A stretch of 64,000 nucleotides of DNA from the NCBI RefSeq assembly GCF_000383595.1, contig NZ_KB911581.1, forward strand, positions 1,116,001 to 1,180,000. The letters are read 5' to 3'. The position numbers and the translations under genes were made by a program. The notes below the pieces were generated by a model. It ran no database searches. It was given only the letters and a program-made list of their open reading frames with translations, and was not told the DNA's origin. Position 1 is the first letter of the stretch; each line of letters starts with the position of its first letter. Below, piece by piece: positions 8,961 to 18,325 of the stretch. This DNA is from Streptomyces bottropensis ATCC 25435 (lineage in GTDB: Bacteria; Actinomycetota; Actinomycetes; Streptomycetales; Streptomycetaceae).

Positions 8961-9443
8961 TCAGGTCCGCTTGAGGGTCCGCACCGGCTCTCCGGGCTTC
9001 CAGACCTGGACGACCAGGTACGTGTCGTCCTCGACGTAGGTCCGCACGACCTCCGTCAGCTCGGTGCGGAAGAGGTGGAACGGCTCCGGCGGTTCCACCT
9101 CTTCGCCGTACGCCGCCTTGACCGCGGGATCCTCGACCTCGACCGCCCGCCCGCTCACCCGCACGTCACCGCCGCCCATCTCCGTGCCCGGGCCCGGATT
9201 GGCCTGCAGCGAGAAACGGGGGTCGCGCCGCAGATCGAGCGCCTTGAGCGAGTCGGGCATCATCCCCAGCCACAGCTCGCCGTTCACGAACCGGACCTCC
9301 AGCCCGGTCGTCCGCGGGGAGCCGTCCCGGCGGAGGGTGGCGAGGACGTGATGGGTGAAGGCGCCGAAGCGCGCCTCGACGGTCTGTCCGAGTGCGGGTT
9401 CGGCGGCGACGAACGCGCCCCAGTTCGAAAGATTCTCCGGCAT
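8961..9443 (-). CDS. Pyridoxamine 5'-phosphate oxidase (PPOX)-fold protein
   Basis: This 160-residue protein shows the split-barrel pattern of the PPOX / F420-dependent reductase superfamily: HHVLATLRRDGSPRTTGLEVRFVNGELWLGM, then DLRRDPRFSLQ and a C-terminal VVQVWKPG strand. Members bind FMN or F420 and reduce or oxidise small molecules; the cofactor and substrate cannot be told from sequence alone. It converges with guaA, with only 17 nt between the two stop codons. Just upstream of its start lies an array of 21-bp repeats that may hold its control sites. Confidence 0.8.
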   Translation of the reverse strand: MPENLSNWGAFVAAEPALGQTVEARFGAFTHHVLATLRRDGSPRTTGLEVRFVNGELWLGMMPDSLKALDLRRDPRFSLQANPGPGTEMGGGDVRVSGRAVEVEDPAVKAAYGEEVEPPEPFHLFRTELTEVVRTYVEDDTYLVVQVWKPGEPVRTLKRT

Positions 9444-9489
9444 ACGTCGAGTCTCGCGCGGATACCCGACAACCACTGTCCGGTTACCC

Positions 9490-9566
9490 CGAGCGACGTA
9501 CAGCGACTTACGAGCGATGTACAGCGACGTGCGAGCGATGTACAGCGACGTGCGAGCGATGAACGA
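9490..9566. repeat. 21-bp tandem repeat array, 3.6 copies, upstream of the PPOX gene
   Basis: Units at 9490-9510, 9511-9531, 9532-9552 and a partial one at 9553-9566 share CGAGCGATGTACAGCG. Each of the three full units contains the core GTAC, within the palindrome TGTACA in the second and third. The period equals two helical turns, so protein sites in it would face the same side of the DNA. It lies between the divergent PPOX and aldolase genes. Confidence 0.9.
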
Positions 9567-9716
9567 CGGCGGTTCGACCCGAGCGAACGGTGTGCGGTGT
9601 GGCGCGCTTCCGTGACTTGCGTAACGGTTGCGCACTCTCTTCACGGGACGGGCCTGTTCTGCCAGGGGCACCGACGGTAACTTCCGATTCGTAAAGGAAG
9701 TCACCCTGGAGGACAC

Positions 9717-10511
9717 ATGCACGGGCCCACACCGCCCCTGCCCCTACCCACCGACCAGCTCCGGTTCGCGATGCCGCCGATGCACGAGTCGGCGGAGGAC
9801 GAGCGGCGACACCGCAAGGAACGCCTGGCCGGGGCCCTGCGGATCTTCGGGCGCATGGGGTTCGAGGAGGGCGTCTCGGGGCACATCACCGCGCGCGACC
9901 CCGAGTTCAGCGACTGTTTCTGGGTCAACCCGTTCGGGATGCCGTTCAAGCACGTCACGGTGAGTGACCTGGTCCTCGCCAACCAGGAAGGGCAGGTGAT
10001 CGAGGGCCGCTACCACGTGAACCAGGCCGCCTTCACCGTCCACGCCCAGGTGCACGCCGCCCGCCCCGACGTCGTCGCGGTCGCGCACTGTCACTCCGTG
10101 CACGGCCGCGCGCTGGCCGCGCTCGGCGACCTGCTCGACCCGATCACCCAGGAGTCCTGCGCGTTCTACGAGGACCAGGCGCTCTACGACCACTACACGG
10201 GCGTCGCGGTGGACGCGGACGAGGGCCGCCGCATCGCCGGCGTGCTCGGCAGCCGCAAGGCCCTCGTGCTGCGCAACCACGGTCTGCTGACGGTCGGCGA
10301 CTCGGTCGACGCGGCGGCGTGGTGGTTCCTGTCGATGGAACGCTCGGCCCAGGTGCAGCTCACCGCGAAGGCGGCGGGCCGGCCCCTGCTGATCGAACAC
10401 CGGCTGGCCGCGGCGACGCGGGAGCAGGCGGGCGGCGATCTGGTGGCATGGATCAACTATCAGCCGCTGTGGCAGGACATCAGCAGGAGCGAGCCGGATC
10501 TGCTGAGCTGA
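9717..10511 (+). CDS. Class II aldolase/adducin family protein
   Basis: The 264-residue protein belongs to the class II (zinc-dependent) aldolase/adducin family, which contains L-fuculose-phosphate aldolase-like enzymes. The metal-binding His residues are visible in VAHCHSVHGRAL and later in LRNHGLLTVG; FEEGVSGHIT is the N-terminal substrate-loop signature. Members cleave sugar phosphates or decarboxylate related compounds; the substrate is unknown here. The ATG is preceded by GGAGGACAC. It is transcribed away from the PPOX gene across the repeat array. Confidence 0.85.
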   Translation: MHGPTPPLPLPTDQLRFAMPPMHESAEDERRHRKERLAGALRIFGRMGFEEGVSGHITARDPEFSDCFWVNPFGMPFKHVTVSDLVLANQEGQVIEGRYHVNQAAFTVHAQVHAARPDVVAVAHCHSVHGRALAALGDLLDPITQESCAFYEDQALYDHYTGVAVDADEGRRIAGVLGSRKALVLRNHGLLTVGDSVDAAAWWFLSMERSAQVQLTAKAAGRPLLIEHRLAAATREQAGGDLVAWINYQPLWQDISRSEPDLLS

Positions 10512-10555
10512 CGGGGCCCGCCCGGGGCCCTGAGGTCCGGGCCCGTCCGGGTGGG

Positions 10556-11449
10556 TCAGAAGTCGCGCAGTACGACCGCCTTCGTGGTGGCGAACTCCTC
10601 GTCCGTCAGGACACCCTGGCGGTGGAGTTCGCCCAGCTCACGGAGGCGACGCAGGAGGACGTCGTGGTGGTCAGGGGTGGGTGGTGGCTCGACGGCGGAC
10701 TGCGTGGGCCGGGAGGCGTCCGGGCGGGCGGCGGCGCCGCGGGTGGACGGATGGGGAAGCCGTGCCGTGACCGCCGTGGCGACGAGTGCCGTGAGGAGGT
10801 CGCGCCGGGTGCTGCCCCACAGATCGAGGGCGTACGGGTCCCGCTCCGGCGGCAGCTTGGAGAAGACGGTCTCACGCGTCACGAACCGCAGGAACCCGTC
10901 CTCGTAACCGGAGTTGGGCAGCCATTCGACCTGCACCAGCTCGCCGACGTCGATGATCCGCGGGCCGGTCGCCCGCTTGACCCGGTCGGAGGTGTCGTTC
11001 CAGTCGATCCGCACCTGCATACCGTCGAACGACACCGTGCCGTCGCTGGACCGCACGGACACCGGCACGGGCGGGCCGGGCAGCAGATAGACCGTGGCGG
11101 GCTCCTTCGGTGTCTGCTCCAGCAGCATGGACTGCCGTATCTCCTCGGCCACGTACTCGGCGATCCCCGAACGGTCGAGATCGACCGTCAGCCGGTACGG
11201 ATCGGCTCCGTCCGGCAGCCGCCCCCCGGTGGCCTGCAGCAGCGGATCACTGCCCTCACGAAGCCGCAACCGGAGCCGCCCGTGCTTGCGTTCGGGCTCG
11301 TAGACGACACCGGACACCGCCTCCAGCGGCACCGCGATCTCCCCGTACGTCTGCCGGAACAGCGCCACGGAACGGTGCAGGCCCGGCGTGATCCGGACCG
11401 TGCTGCCGTCGAAGGACCAGGCCCCGTCCCGCTGGATGATCTCGGCCAT
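10556..11449 (-). CDS. DUF4429 and SHOCT domain protein
   Basis: The 297-residue protein contains two similar beta-rich halves starting RDGAWSFDGSTVRI and SSDGTVSFDGMQVRI, matching the tandem DUF4429 arrangement. It ends with a SHOCT module (LRELGELHRQGVLTDEEFATTK), a short helical oligomerisation motif. DUF4429 is PH-like, and these proteins are thought to act at membranes or as scaffolds. No catalytic residues are apparent. It converges with the aldolase gene. Confidence 0.8.
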   Translation of the reverse strand: MAEIIQRDGAWSFDGSTVRITPGLHRSVALFRQTYGEIAVPLEAVSGVVYEPERKHGRLRLRLREGSDPLLQATGGRLPDGADPYRLTVDLDRSGIAEYVAEEIRQSMLLEQTPKEPATVYLLPGPPVPVSVRSSDGTVSFDGMQVRIDWNDTSDRVKRATGPRIIDVGELVQVEWLPNSGYEDGFLRFVTRETVFSKLPPERDPYALDLWGSTRRDLLTALVATAVTARLPHPSTRGAAARPDASRPTQSAVEPPPTPDHHDVLLRRLRELGELHRQGVLTDEEFATTKAVVLRDF

Positions 11450-11961
11450 GGAGAGATTCTCCCAGCCGGGTCAACACGGGCACCGGAACTTCACCCCGCC
11501 CCTGTCTTGCGCGGAGTGGCCCTGCTGGATGCGGTCCGTGTTCCGTACGGCACAATTCGCTGTCATCGCAGGGCATTTGTACGGCCGCACGGCTGTGGGA
11601 GCGAGCGGACGTACATGCGAGGCCCGGCGAAGGCTGTGAAGTCGTCCACGACGTCCACGAAGTTCACGAGGTCCGCGCTCACGAAGTCCTGCTCGGAGCC
11701 GTTCATGAAGGCGCTGGCGGCGGCACGGTTACCGCGTCGTCGAAGGCGGCGACAACGGCGACGGCAACGGTACTGAGTTGGCGAACGGTGGACGACAACA
11801 ACGGTACTGACGGCAGTCATGATGACGGTGTCCATGGCGACGGTGGCCATGACGAAGATGGCAATGACAACGGCGGCGAATGCCGAGAGACGCGGTCGCG
11901 CAGGCGGACGCGGTGCGGGAAGGCGGGCTCGGGCATGGCGGTGCAGGAGGCGAGAGGGGGC
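11450..11961. other. Interval with low-complexity ACG/GAC-rich DNA
   Basis: This contains the promoter side of the DUF4429/SHOCT gene. From about 11640 to 11880 it holds biased GTCGTCCACGACG-like repeats that leave several frames open. A minus-strand frame encoding a 46-residue stretch (11566-11706, starting MNGSEQDFVSADLVN) has high third-position GC but no ribosome binding site; I do not call it. Confidence 0.4.
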
Positions 11962-13212
11962 ATGGGCGCGGCCCATGAAGGCGGGTGCACGTGCGGGGAC
12001 TGCCCGCACGGGGCGCGTGCGGGACATCGGCGCGCGGTCGCCGAGTTCCTGCTGAAGCGGGAGGAGTTCGCGTCCGGGCAGGGGTTGCCGGCGGCCGTCG
12101 CGCACTCCGTGTCCGCCTCGCGCCAATGGGTCTCGGACGAACTCACCCAGTCCGCGGCCCTCGTCGCCGAACGAGGCCGCGTCGAGGGCGAGGCCTGGCT
12201 CGGGCGCCTGTGGCTGCGCACGGCGGTCGTCGTCTGGGCCGCGGTCGTGACCCTCCTCCTCATCCAGTCCCTCACCGCGATCGGCGCGGGCTGGACGGTC
12301 GCCCGCACCGCCGGACTGCTCGCCGCCCTGCTGATGGGTGCGGCACTGACGGGCGCCGGATATCTGCACCGGGCACGCGGCGGCGCCCTCGCCCCCGTCA
12401 TCGGCGAGGACAACCGTCTCTCCACCTCCCGCGCGATCGCGGCCGCCTGGGTGCTCTTCGTCGTCTTCGCGATCCTCGTCCTCGTCGGCCGCCTGGCCGC
12501 CGCCTCCGACCACCGGGAACGTGACGCCCTCATCGCCGGCCTCGACCTCACCCGGGGCGCGGGCATCGTGACCGTCCTGGCCGTGGTCTGCGGTATCGCG
12601 GTCCTGGTCCGCCGCGTCGTCGGCCTGCGGATCCTCTCCCAACGCCTCCAGAAAGTCCGCGCCCACCGCCCCCGCGCCGCCGACCTCCTCACCGACGACT
12701 CCGGCCGAGGCAGCTTCACGGACATCCAGTACGTGATCATCTGCACCGTCGCCCTCACCTTCGCGGCGGTGCGCCTGGCCCGTCGCCCCGACCAACTCCC
12801 GGACCTCCCCTGGGGCCTGGCCCTCCTCGTCCTGGTCTCCGCCGCCACCTACGTCGCGGGCAAATACGCCGAGGGCGGCCGTCCCGTCGTCCTGTCCGTC
12901 GTCCGCGCCCGCGAGGCCGGCGACCTCGACGCCCCCATCCGCAACGGCGACGACATCGAGATCCGCGGCGCCGGCTTCGTCCCACCCGGCGCGCAGTCCG
13001 CCGATCACCTCTCCCGCATGGTCGTCCGCATCGGAGCCGTCCATGTCCACGTCCCCCTCGTCCCCGTGGCCGGCGGTTTCAGCAACCCCACGGACGCCGT
13101 CCTCACCGCCCCCGTCCCCGCCGACGTCGAACCCGGCAAGGTCGACGTCCAGGTCGTCACAGCCGCCGGCGTAGAGACCAACCGCTACACGATCGAGGTC
13201 TCAGCGGACTGA
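11962..13212 (+). CDS. Multi-pass membrane protein with a C-terminal IPT/TIG-like beta domain
   Basis: I recognise no named family. The protein (416 residues from this start) has a short Cys-containing N-terminus (GGCTCGDC) and a helical segment. Six or so hydrophobic segments follow between about residues 80 and 300, and then a soluble C-terminal domain (EIRGAGFVPPG...NRYTIEV) that looks like an IPT/TIG immunoglobulin fold. ATG 11962 is chosen for its AGAGGGGG ribosome binding site; ATG 11935 and GTG 11788 are in frame but less well supported, and 11788 would add a low-complexity Asp/Gly tail. Confidence 0.7.
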   Translation: MGAAHEGGCTCGDCPHGARAGHRRAVAEFLLKREEFASGQGLPAAVAHSVSASRQWVSDELTQSAALVAERGRVEGEAWLGRLWLRTAVVVWAAVVTLLLIQSLTAIGAGWTVARTAGLLAALLMGAALTGAGYLHRARGGALAPVIGEDNRLSTSRAIAAAWVLFVVFAILVLVGRLAAASDHRERDALIAGLDLTRGAGIVTVLAVVCGIAVLVRRVVGLRILSQRLQKVRAHRPRAADLLTDDSGRGSFTDIQYVIICTVALTFAAVRLARRPDQLPDLPWGLALLVLVSAATYVAGKYAEGGRPVVLSVVRAREAGDLDAPIRNGDDIEIRGAGFVPPGAQSADHLSRMVVRIGAVHVHVPLVPVAGGFSNPTDAVLTAPVPADVEPGKVDVQVVTAAGVETNRYTIEVSAD

Positions 13213-13661
13213 GCGACCGACAAGAGGAGGGGGAAGGGGGCGACGAGACGGGCGCCGGCGGCCGCGTGCTGGGCAGCCCGCGTGCCGGGTGCCGGATGCC
13301 GGGTCTCGTTTTCACGGGTGACCTCAGCTCAAGCCGGTGACGTGGTCGGCCTGGGCCGGTGGGGTGGGGGCTCGGCGATTGGGCCGGTCGACGACCTGTG
13401 GTGACGTCGATGGGGCGGGGCCGGGCCGGGCGCCGCTAGGTGAGCGTGGTGAGGGATGCAAGGGTCGCAGCCCCTTGGGCTGGGAAGTGGGACGGGTAAG
13501 GGCGGCGAGGGCGGAGGAAGGGCCCCACGAGGCCGCACTCCGACCCCGACAAGCCACCCCGACCCGGAAAAACACGCCCTAACCATTGAGCACCCCCACC
13601 CCTCCGAACGTATCGTCTGTCGAGGGGTCAACGGCACGGCGGACAAGAGGCGGCGCAGACC
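13213..13661. other. Intergenic interval before the DoxX gene
   Basis: No supported gene. A TATCGT hexamer near 13610 could be the -10 box for the DoxX gene. The rest shows only short GC-rich repeats such as GTGCCGGGTGCCGG. Confidence 0.4.
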
Positions 13662-14204
13662 ATGACTCACGGCATTCGCACGGACTCCCACACCCCCTAC
13701 CTCGACGGTGGCCCCGACTGGCGGGACACAGCCTCCCGCTACGCCCTGCTGCCCCTGCGCGTCTTCCTCGCCATCACCTTCATCTACGCCGGCCTGGACA
13801 AACTCACCGACAGCGCGTTCATGTCAGCCTCCGGCTCCGGCTCCATCGGCGACATGATGAGCGCCACCAGGGACTCCTCCGCCATCCCAGCGATGATCGA
13901 CATGGCCCTCAAGAACCCCGTCGGCTTCGGCTACGCCATCGCCATCGGTGAACTCGCCGTCGGTATCGGCGCCCTCCTCGGCCTCTTCACCCGCCTCGCC
14001 GCATTCGGCGGGGCCCTGATCTCCCTCAGCCTCTGGCTGACAGTCAGCTGGTCGGCATCCCCGTACTACTACGGCAACGACCTCCCCTACCTCATGGCCT
14101 GGATCCCCCTGATCCTCGCCGGCGCCCCGGCCCTCTCCGTGGACGCGGCCATCCGCTCCCGCCGCCACGCCGGCAGCAGGCACCGCGCAGGCGCCTACCA
14201 CTGA
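13662..14204 (+). CDS. DoxX family membrane protein
   Basis: Four membrane segments in 180 residues match the DoxX family: LPLRVFLAITFIYAGLDKLTD at the start, the GELAVGIGALLGLFTRLAAFGGA pair in the middle and LPYLMAWIPLILAGA near the end. DoxX proteins are integral membrane proteins linked in some bacteria to redox and thiol-stress complexes; the specific role here is unknown. ATG 13662 follows a GAGGCGG-type ribosome binding site. The gene stands alone. Confidence 0.85.
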   Translation: MTHGIRTDSHTPYLDGGPDWRDTASRYALLPLRVFLAITFIYAGLDKLTDSAFMSASGSGSIGDMMSATRDSSAIPAMIDMALKNPVGFGYAIAIGELAVGIGALLGLFTRLAAFGGALISLSLWLTVSWSASPYYYGNDLPYLMAWIPLILAGAPALSVDAAIRSRRHAGSRHRAGAYH

Positions 14205-14967
14205 GCCCCACGGCACCACCACGCCCACGGCTCACCGAAGCCACCCAGCAGAGCTTGCGCCAGCACGGCATCACCAACGGCATCACCAACGGCCGTCTGG
14301 TCATTGCTGCTCGCTCTCACCACCCCGGCACAGGGCACGCCCCCGGCACCTGCCTTCAACACCCCAGTGACCCCAGCTGGGCCCGCCTGCGCCAGGCATG
14401 GGTGGGGCCTCTGCGCGAGCCGGATCAGGCTCTTGATCGCCCCGCCACCAGTCTGCGGCGCCCGGCCCATGACCGCCCCACGACCTCGTCCCGCCTGCAC
14501 TGCGGTCTTGGCCGGCCTGGCAGCAGAGCGCCATCTTCTCCCCGGGCCGGTGGTGCCCCCAGCCAATCTCCACCCCGGGCCGGTGGCGCCCCCAGCCAGA
14601 CACGTCTAGCCACGGCTGCCCACAAACCGCCGCGCGCCGCGCCCAGGACGCCGCCCACCTGCCCTCCTCTCAAGCTCTCCGAGTTAGCCCTTCGCTGCGC
14701 CGACCCCGTCGTACCGACCGCCCCGTGGCCCGAGGCCCGCGGCCCGTGGCCCGTGGCCCGTCGCCACGCCCGTCCGGCGCCCCCTGTCCGACTGCAGCCC
14801 GCCCCTCTCGGCGTCTCTTTTCGCAGGCCGCCACCCTCGTAACTCCGACTTATCCGTGCGCGCCCGGCGGCCCTTGCGCACCTCCGTGCACGCCGGGCAG
14901 CGGCAGCCATCCCCGTCCCATCCCCGGCCGCCCAGGAAGACTCACCCCGCAGAACCGCCTGGTCCTG
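14205..14967. other. Long gene-poor interval with several short repeats
   Basis: Frames are open on both strands because the DNA is GC-rich, but none has a ribosome binding site or a recognisable product. It contains a 12-bp tandem GGCATCACCAAC near 14267-14290, a 33-bp-period repeat at 14540-14598, and GGCCCGTGGCCC repeats near 14730-14764. Confidence 0.45.
14540..14598. repeat. Imperfect direct repeat with 33-bp period
   Basis: The 26-bp sequence starting CCCCGGGCCGGTGGTGCCCC at 14540-14565 recurs at 14573-14598 with one change. Confidence 0.85.
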
Positions 14968-15306
14968 TTACTCCCCCGAGTCGGCCGTACCCCCGGGCCC
15001 AGTCGCCCCCGCACTCTTCGCCACTCCGGACGGCCCCGCCGCACCCCCATACCCCGTCGGCCCCGTCGGGGCCGTGGGTGCCGTGGGTGCCGTCGGCCGC
15101 GTCCGCTCTGACGTCCCGCGTCCTCGTATCGCGTGGTTCAAGAGACCCACCGCCCCCGCCAGACATAGCCCCCCGATCACGAGGGGTATCACGGCGAACC
15201 AAGGGATCTCCCAGGCGTTTCTCGCGTCGCCGAGATACACGACGCCCGCAGCGGTGAGGAAGAGGCCGGCTATGAGCTTCCCCGGGCGGAACTCATGACG
15301 CAGCAC
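14968..15306 (-). CDS. Small two-helix membrane protein
   Basis: This 112-residue protein has two membrane segments (GLFLTAAGVVYLG and PWFAVIPLVIGGLCLAGAVGLL), then a Pro/Thr/Gly-rich tail with repeated APT/GPT units that is probably disordered. GTG 15306 overlaps the end of the PspC gene by 14 nt, so translation is probably coupled and the two should act together at the membrane. No named family is recognised. Confidence 0.75.
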   Translation of the reverse strand: MLRHEFRPGKLIAGLFLTAAGVVYLGDARNAWEIPWFAVIPLVIGGLCLAGAVGLLNHAIRGRGTSERTRPTAPTAPTAPTGPTGYGGAAGPSGVAKSAGATGPGGTADSGE

Positions 15307-16870
15307 GGGCCACCTCCGCCTGTCCCAGACCGACTTCGAGGTCGATGGTGAGCGTGCCGCCGCTGTCCGAACCCTTTTCGGGGGACAGTGTCAGCCGATC
15401 GCTCTTGTCCGGTGCCACGTCCACGTCCTCCTTGTCGTCACCTGGCAACTGGATGTCACCGAGGCCCACTTCGACGTCGAGACGCACGGTGACGTCCTGT
15501 GGGACCACCACCCTCGCCTTGCCCGCGCCCAGCCCCAAGCTCGTCGTCAGCGTCTCTCCTTTCGGTATGTCCACTCCGGACAGGTCCAGCGTGCCCACGC
15601 CGGTCCCCAGCTCATAGCGGGGCGCCACGCTCTTCATGTTTCGCGGTGTCCACTCCGTACGGACCCAGTCGGTGCTGATGTTCGCCGGGAGCGCCGTCGT
15701 GCATGCCAGGAGTCCCGCGGTGACCAGGGACAGGAAGATCGACCCCGCTCCCGTGCGGCCGAGGAAGGCGCTCAGGGCTATACCCAGGCCGAGCACGGTC
15801 AGCGCGCATGCCAGGCCGGTCTGCAGGCTGGTGGCGAGAGCCTGGTACTCCCAGGTCGCTCCGGTGCCGAGTCCGCCGGCGAGCAGAGCGAGCAGGAGTA
15901 TCCAGCCTCCTGTCCAGCGCGGACCGCGCGGCTTCGGCGGGCGCGCGGCGCGTATGTCGTGGCGGGAGGGCATGTATCCCCCGGCGATGTTGACCGCTGC
16001 CGCCATGTCCCGGTCGCCGGTCGTCCACGGCCCCCACAGATAGCCCGTGCCGCCCACATGCTTTCCGTCCTTGATGATCGGGTCGCGCCACCAGGAGGGG
16101 TAGGCGGACGCCACGGGCGGGGCCTGGGCCTCGGGTGGGGCGTCGGCGACGGCCTGCGCGGCGAGAGGATCGGGGTCAGGGGCTCCGCGCTGTTGCGACC
16201 AGTACCCCGCGCCGGCCAAGAGCAAGGAGACGACCACGGAGAAGGTCAGGACGGTCGTGTTGCTCAGCATGGTGAGGAACACACCACAGCCGACCAGCGC
16301 GAAGAGCACGCCCGCGAGGGCCTGGCCGTCGACCCTGCCGGTCAGCAGCTTCCGTACCTCGTTCTCCTCCTCGTCGTCATACGGTATGAACAGCCAGGCG
16401 AAGCCGTAGAAGATGAGGCCGAAGCCGCCGGTCGCGGCGAGCACCGCGAGCACCACCCGGAAGATCACCGGATCCATGTCGCACTGACGCCCGAGCCCGG
16501 CACAGACACCGCCCAGCATCTTGTGCTGGCGGTCGCGGCGGAACTTGTGCGGAGCGGTGGGCCCGTCCGCCGGATCGTCGAGGCCGGGGCGCCCCGCCGC
16601 GCCAGGAGCGGACGGGTCTTCCGCTCCGGGGGAGGAGCGGCCGGCAGCTCCGTGAGGGCCGGCGGAGGCCGATCGATCCGCAGGCGCACCCGCGCTTGTC
16701 CGCGCACCCGTGCGCGCCTGCCGGCCCGTGTCCGCGCTCCCGTGTGCGCGCGGCCCCTCTGCGCCTGTGCCCGGCGAGGGCGTGGCGTCCTGCGGCTCGG
16801 TCATGGGCCGCCGGGCGTCCGGACCCGAGCCGGGGCCCGGCTCCGCTGCCGCGTGCTGGTGATCCGTCAT
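15293..16870 (-). CDS. PspC domain membrane protein
   Basis: The first 150 residues are Pro/Ala/Gly-rich and probably disordered. They lead to a PspC domain (HKMLGGVCAGLGRQCDMDPVIFRVV, then a membrane helix ending FYGFAWLFIPY), further membrane segments, and a C-terminal beta-rich soluble region (LDLSGVDIPKGE, VTVRLDVEVGLGDIQLPG) like the adhesin-like repeats of bacterial cell-envelope stress proteins. PspC proteins sense or counter membrane stress. ATG 16870 is preferred; an internal ATG at 16804 lacks a ribosome binding site. The gene diverges from a PspC-containing histidine kinase, and the shared domain suggests one stress-response module. Confidence 0.85.
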   Translation of the reverse strand: MTDHQHAAAEPGPGSGPDARRPMTEPQDATPSPGTGAEGPRAHGSADTGRQARTGARTSAGAPADRSASAGPHGAAGRSSPGAEDPSAPGAAGRPGLDDPADGPTAPHKFRRDRQHKMLGGVCAGLGRQCDMDPVIFRVVLAVLAATGGFGLIFYGFAWLFIPYDDEEENEVRKLLTGRVDGQALAGVLFALVGCGVFLTMLSNTTVLTFSVVVSLLLAGAGYWSQQRGAPDPDPLAAQAVADAPPEAQAPPVASAYPSWWRDPIIKDGKHVGGTGYLWGPWTTGDRDMAAAVNIAGGYMPSRHDIRAARPPKPRGPRWTGGWILLLALLAGGLGTGATWEYQALATSLQTGLACALTVLGLGIALSAFLGRTGAGSIFLSLVTAGLLACTTALPANISTDWVRTEWTPRNMKSVAPRYELGTGVGTLDLSGVDIPKGETLTTSLGLGAGKARVVVPQDVTVRLDVEVGLGDIQLPGDDKEDVDVAPDKSDRLTLSPEKGSDSGGTLTIDLEVGLGQAEVARAAS

Positions 16871-17035
16871 GCGTCCATCGTGACCGCCGAGCCGGTCGGA
16901 TGGCAGTCGGGACGACCCTGGTCGAACCCTGATATCCGTACGGGGATGTGTTCGATCACGCCTGGGCCGAAGATCAGGGACGTCTCGGGGACCGACCCTG
17001 ATGCCTCGATCCGCCGTGCGTGTGAATATCGTGGC
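16871..17035. promoter_or_regulatory. Divergent promoter region of the PspC gene and the kinase operon
   Basis: ACCCTG(A/G) occurs at 16915, 16926 and 16995, and its inverse ATCAGGG at 16973, within 90 bp. The two longer copies, ACCCTGAT at 16926-16933 and 16995-17002, are 69 bp apart. These are candidates for sites of the adjacent response regulator, without experimental support. Confidence 0.35.
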
Positions 17036-18325
17036 ATGCCGGAAGCCGCAGCACTGCCAGTCGACACTCCGCGGCCCCCGCGCAAGCTCTACCGCAGCAG
17101 CGACGGACGCTGGCTCGGAGGCGTGGCGCGAGGGCTCGCCGGACATCTTGGGCTGCCCGTGACCTGGGTGCGGCTCGTGTTCGCCGGCCTCTTTCTCGCG
17201 GACGGTCTCGGTGCTCTGGTCTACGCGGCGTTCTGGTTCTTCGTCCCGCTCGGTGTGGGAGGCGTCGACAATCAGCGGCCGCCGGCCATCGCCACCGAGA
17301 CCTCGCCCGACGGCCGCCGCAGACTCGTGGCCCGCAAACCCGACCGCGGGCAGATAGTCGCCCTCCTCCTCATGGTCGTCGTGGCCATGGTCTTCGTCGG
17401 CAATGTGGACCTCGGCGAGGCCGCCCGGGCGTATCTCTGGCCGACCGTGCTCGTCGCGGCCGGTGTCGCCCTGGTCTGGCGTCAGGCGGACAACGCGCGG
17501 CGCGCCCGCTGGGCCGAGGTCGGCCGACGGCGGCGCACGATCACGCTCCTCCGCTCCGTGGCCGGTGTCCTGCTGGTCACCGCGGGCGTGTCCGGGATAT
17601 TCGTCCTGCAGGGCTCGGCCGCCCACCTGGGCTCGGTGCTGCAGGCCGCGCTCGCGGTCCTCGTGGGTATAACGCTGCTGGCCGGGCCGTACCTCGTCCG
17701 TATGACCCAGGACCTCTCCGAGGAGCGCCTGATGCGTATCCGCGCCCAGGAGCGCGCGGAGGTAGCGGCCCACGTCCACGACTCGGTGCTCCACACGCTG
17801 ACACTGATACAGCGCAATGCGGACAGCCCGAACGAGGTCCGCCGCCTCGCCCGAGCCCAGGAGCGCGACCTGCGGAACTGGCTGTACAAACCCGAGGGCA
17901 CAGGAAAGGACGAGGACGACGAGCCGGACACCCTCGCCGAGGCCGTGCGGCGGAACGCCGCGGAGGTCGAGGACAAGCACGGCGTCCCCATAGAGGTGGT
18001 CGTCGTGGGGGACTGCCCCCTCGACGAAGGACTGACCGCGCAGATGCAGGCCGCGCGCGAGGCGATGGTGAACGCCGCCAAGTACGGTGGCGAGGGCGGC
18101 GCCGTGCAGGTCTTCGCCGAGGTCGAGGGAACGACGGTTTTCGTGTCCGTCCGCGACCGAGGTCCGGGCTTCGATCTCGACTCGATACCCGCCGACCGCA
18201 TGGGCGTCAGAGAATCGATCATCGGCCGCATGGAGCGCAACGGAGGCACGGCACGGCTCCGCGCCGTACCGGACGGCGGCACGGAGGTCGAGTTGGAGAT
18301 GGAGAGGGCGGAGACGACGTCATGA
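17036..18325 (+). CDS. Sensor histidine kinase with N-terminal PspC domain
   Basis: The 429-residue kinase starts with a PspC domain (KLYRSSDGRWLGGVARGLAGHLGLP, then a membrane helix), followed by about four more membrane helices to residue 220. The cytoplasmic kinase core has the HisKA_3 phospho-acceptor His in VAAHVHDSVLHTL and a HATPase domain with the N-box AREAMVNAAKYG and G-box RDRGPGFD. This is the NarL-type architecture. It should sense envelope state and phosphorylate the response regulator encoded next, whose ATG overlaps the stop (ATGA). ATG 17036 is the first plausible start. The PspC fusion ties it to the divergent PspC protein. Confidence 0.9.
   Translation: MPEAAALPVDTPRPPRKLYRSSDGRWLGGVARGLAGHLGLPVTWVRLVFAGLFLADGLGALVYAAFWFFVPLGVGGVDNQRPPAIATETSPDGRRRLVARKPDRGQIVALLLMVVVAMVFVGNVDLGEAARAYLWPTVLVAAGVALVWRQADNARRARWAEVGRRRRTITLLRSVAGVLLVTAGVSGIFVLQGSAAHLGSVLQAALAVLVGITLLAGPYLVRMTQDLSEERLMRIRAQERAEVAAHVHDSVLHTLTLIQRNADSPNEVRRLARAQERDLRNWLYKPEGTGKDEDDEPDTLAEAVRRNAAEVEDKHGVPIEVVVVGDCPLDEGLTAQMQAAREAMVNAAKYGGEGGAVQVFAEVEGTTVFVSVRDRGPGFDLDSIPADRMGVRESIIGRMERNGGTARLRAVPDGGTEVELEMERAETTS

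Noticed and set aside
11566..11706. Minus-strand 46-residue ORF starting MNGSEQDFVSADLVN
   Set aside because: High GC3 but embedded in ACG/GAC repeats, with no ribosome binding site and no known relatives that I recognise.
14255..14910. Overlapping long frames on both strands downstream of DoxX
   Set aside because: Composition is that of GC-rich noncoding DNA (Arg/Pro/Ala/Gly only), starts lack ribosome binding sites, and repeats dominate.
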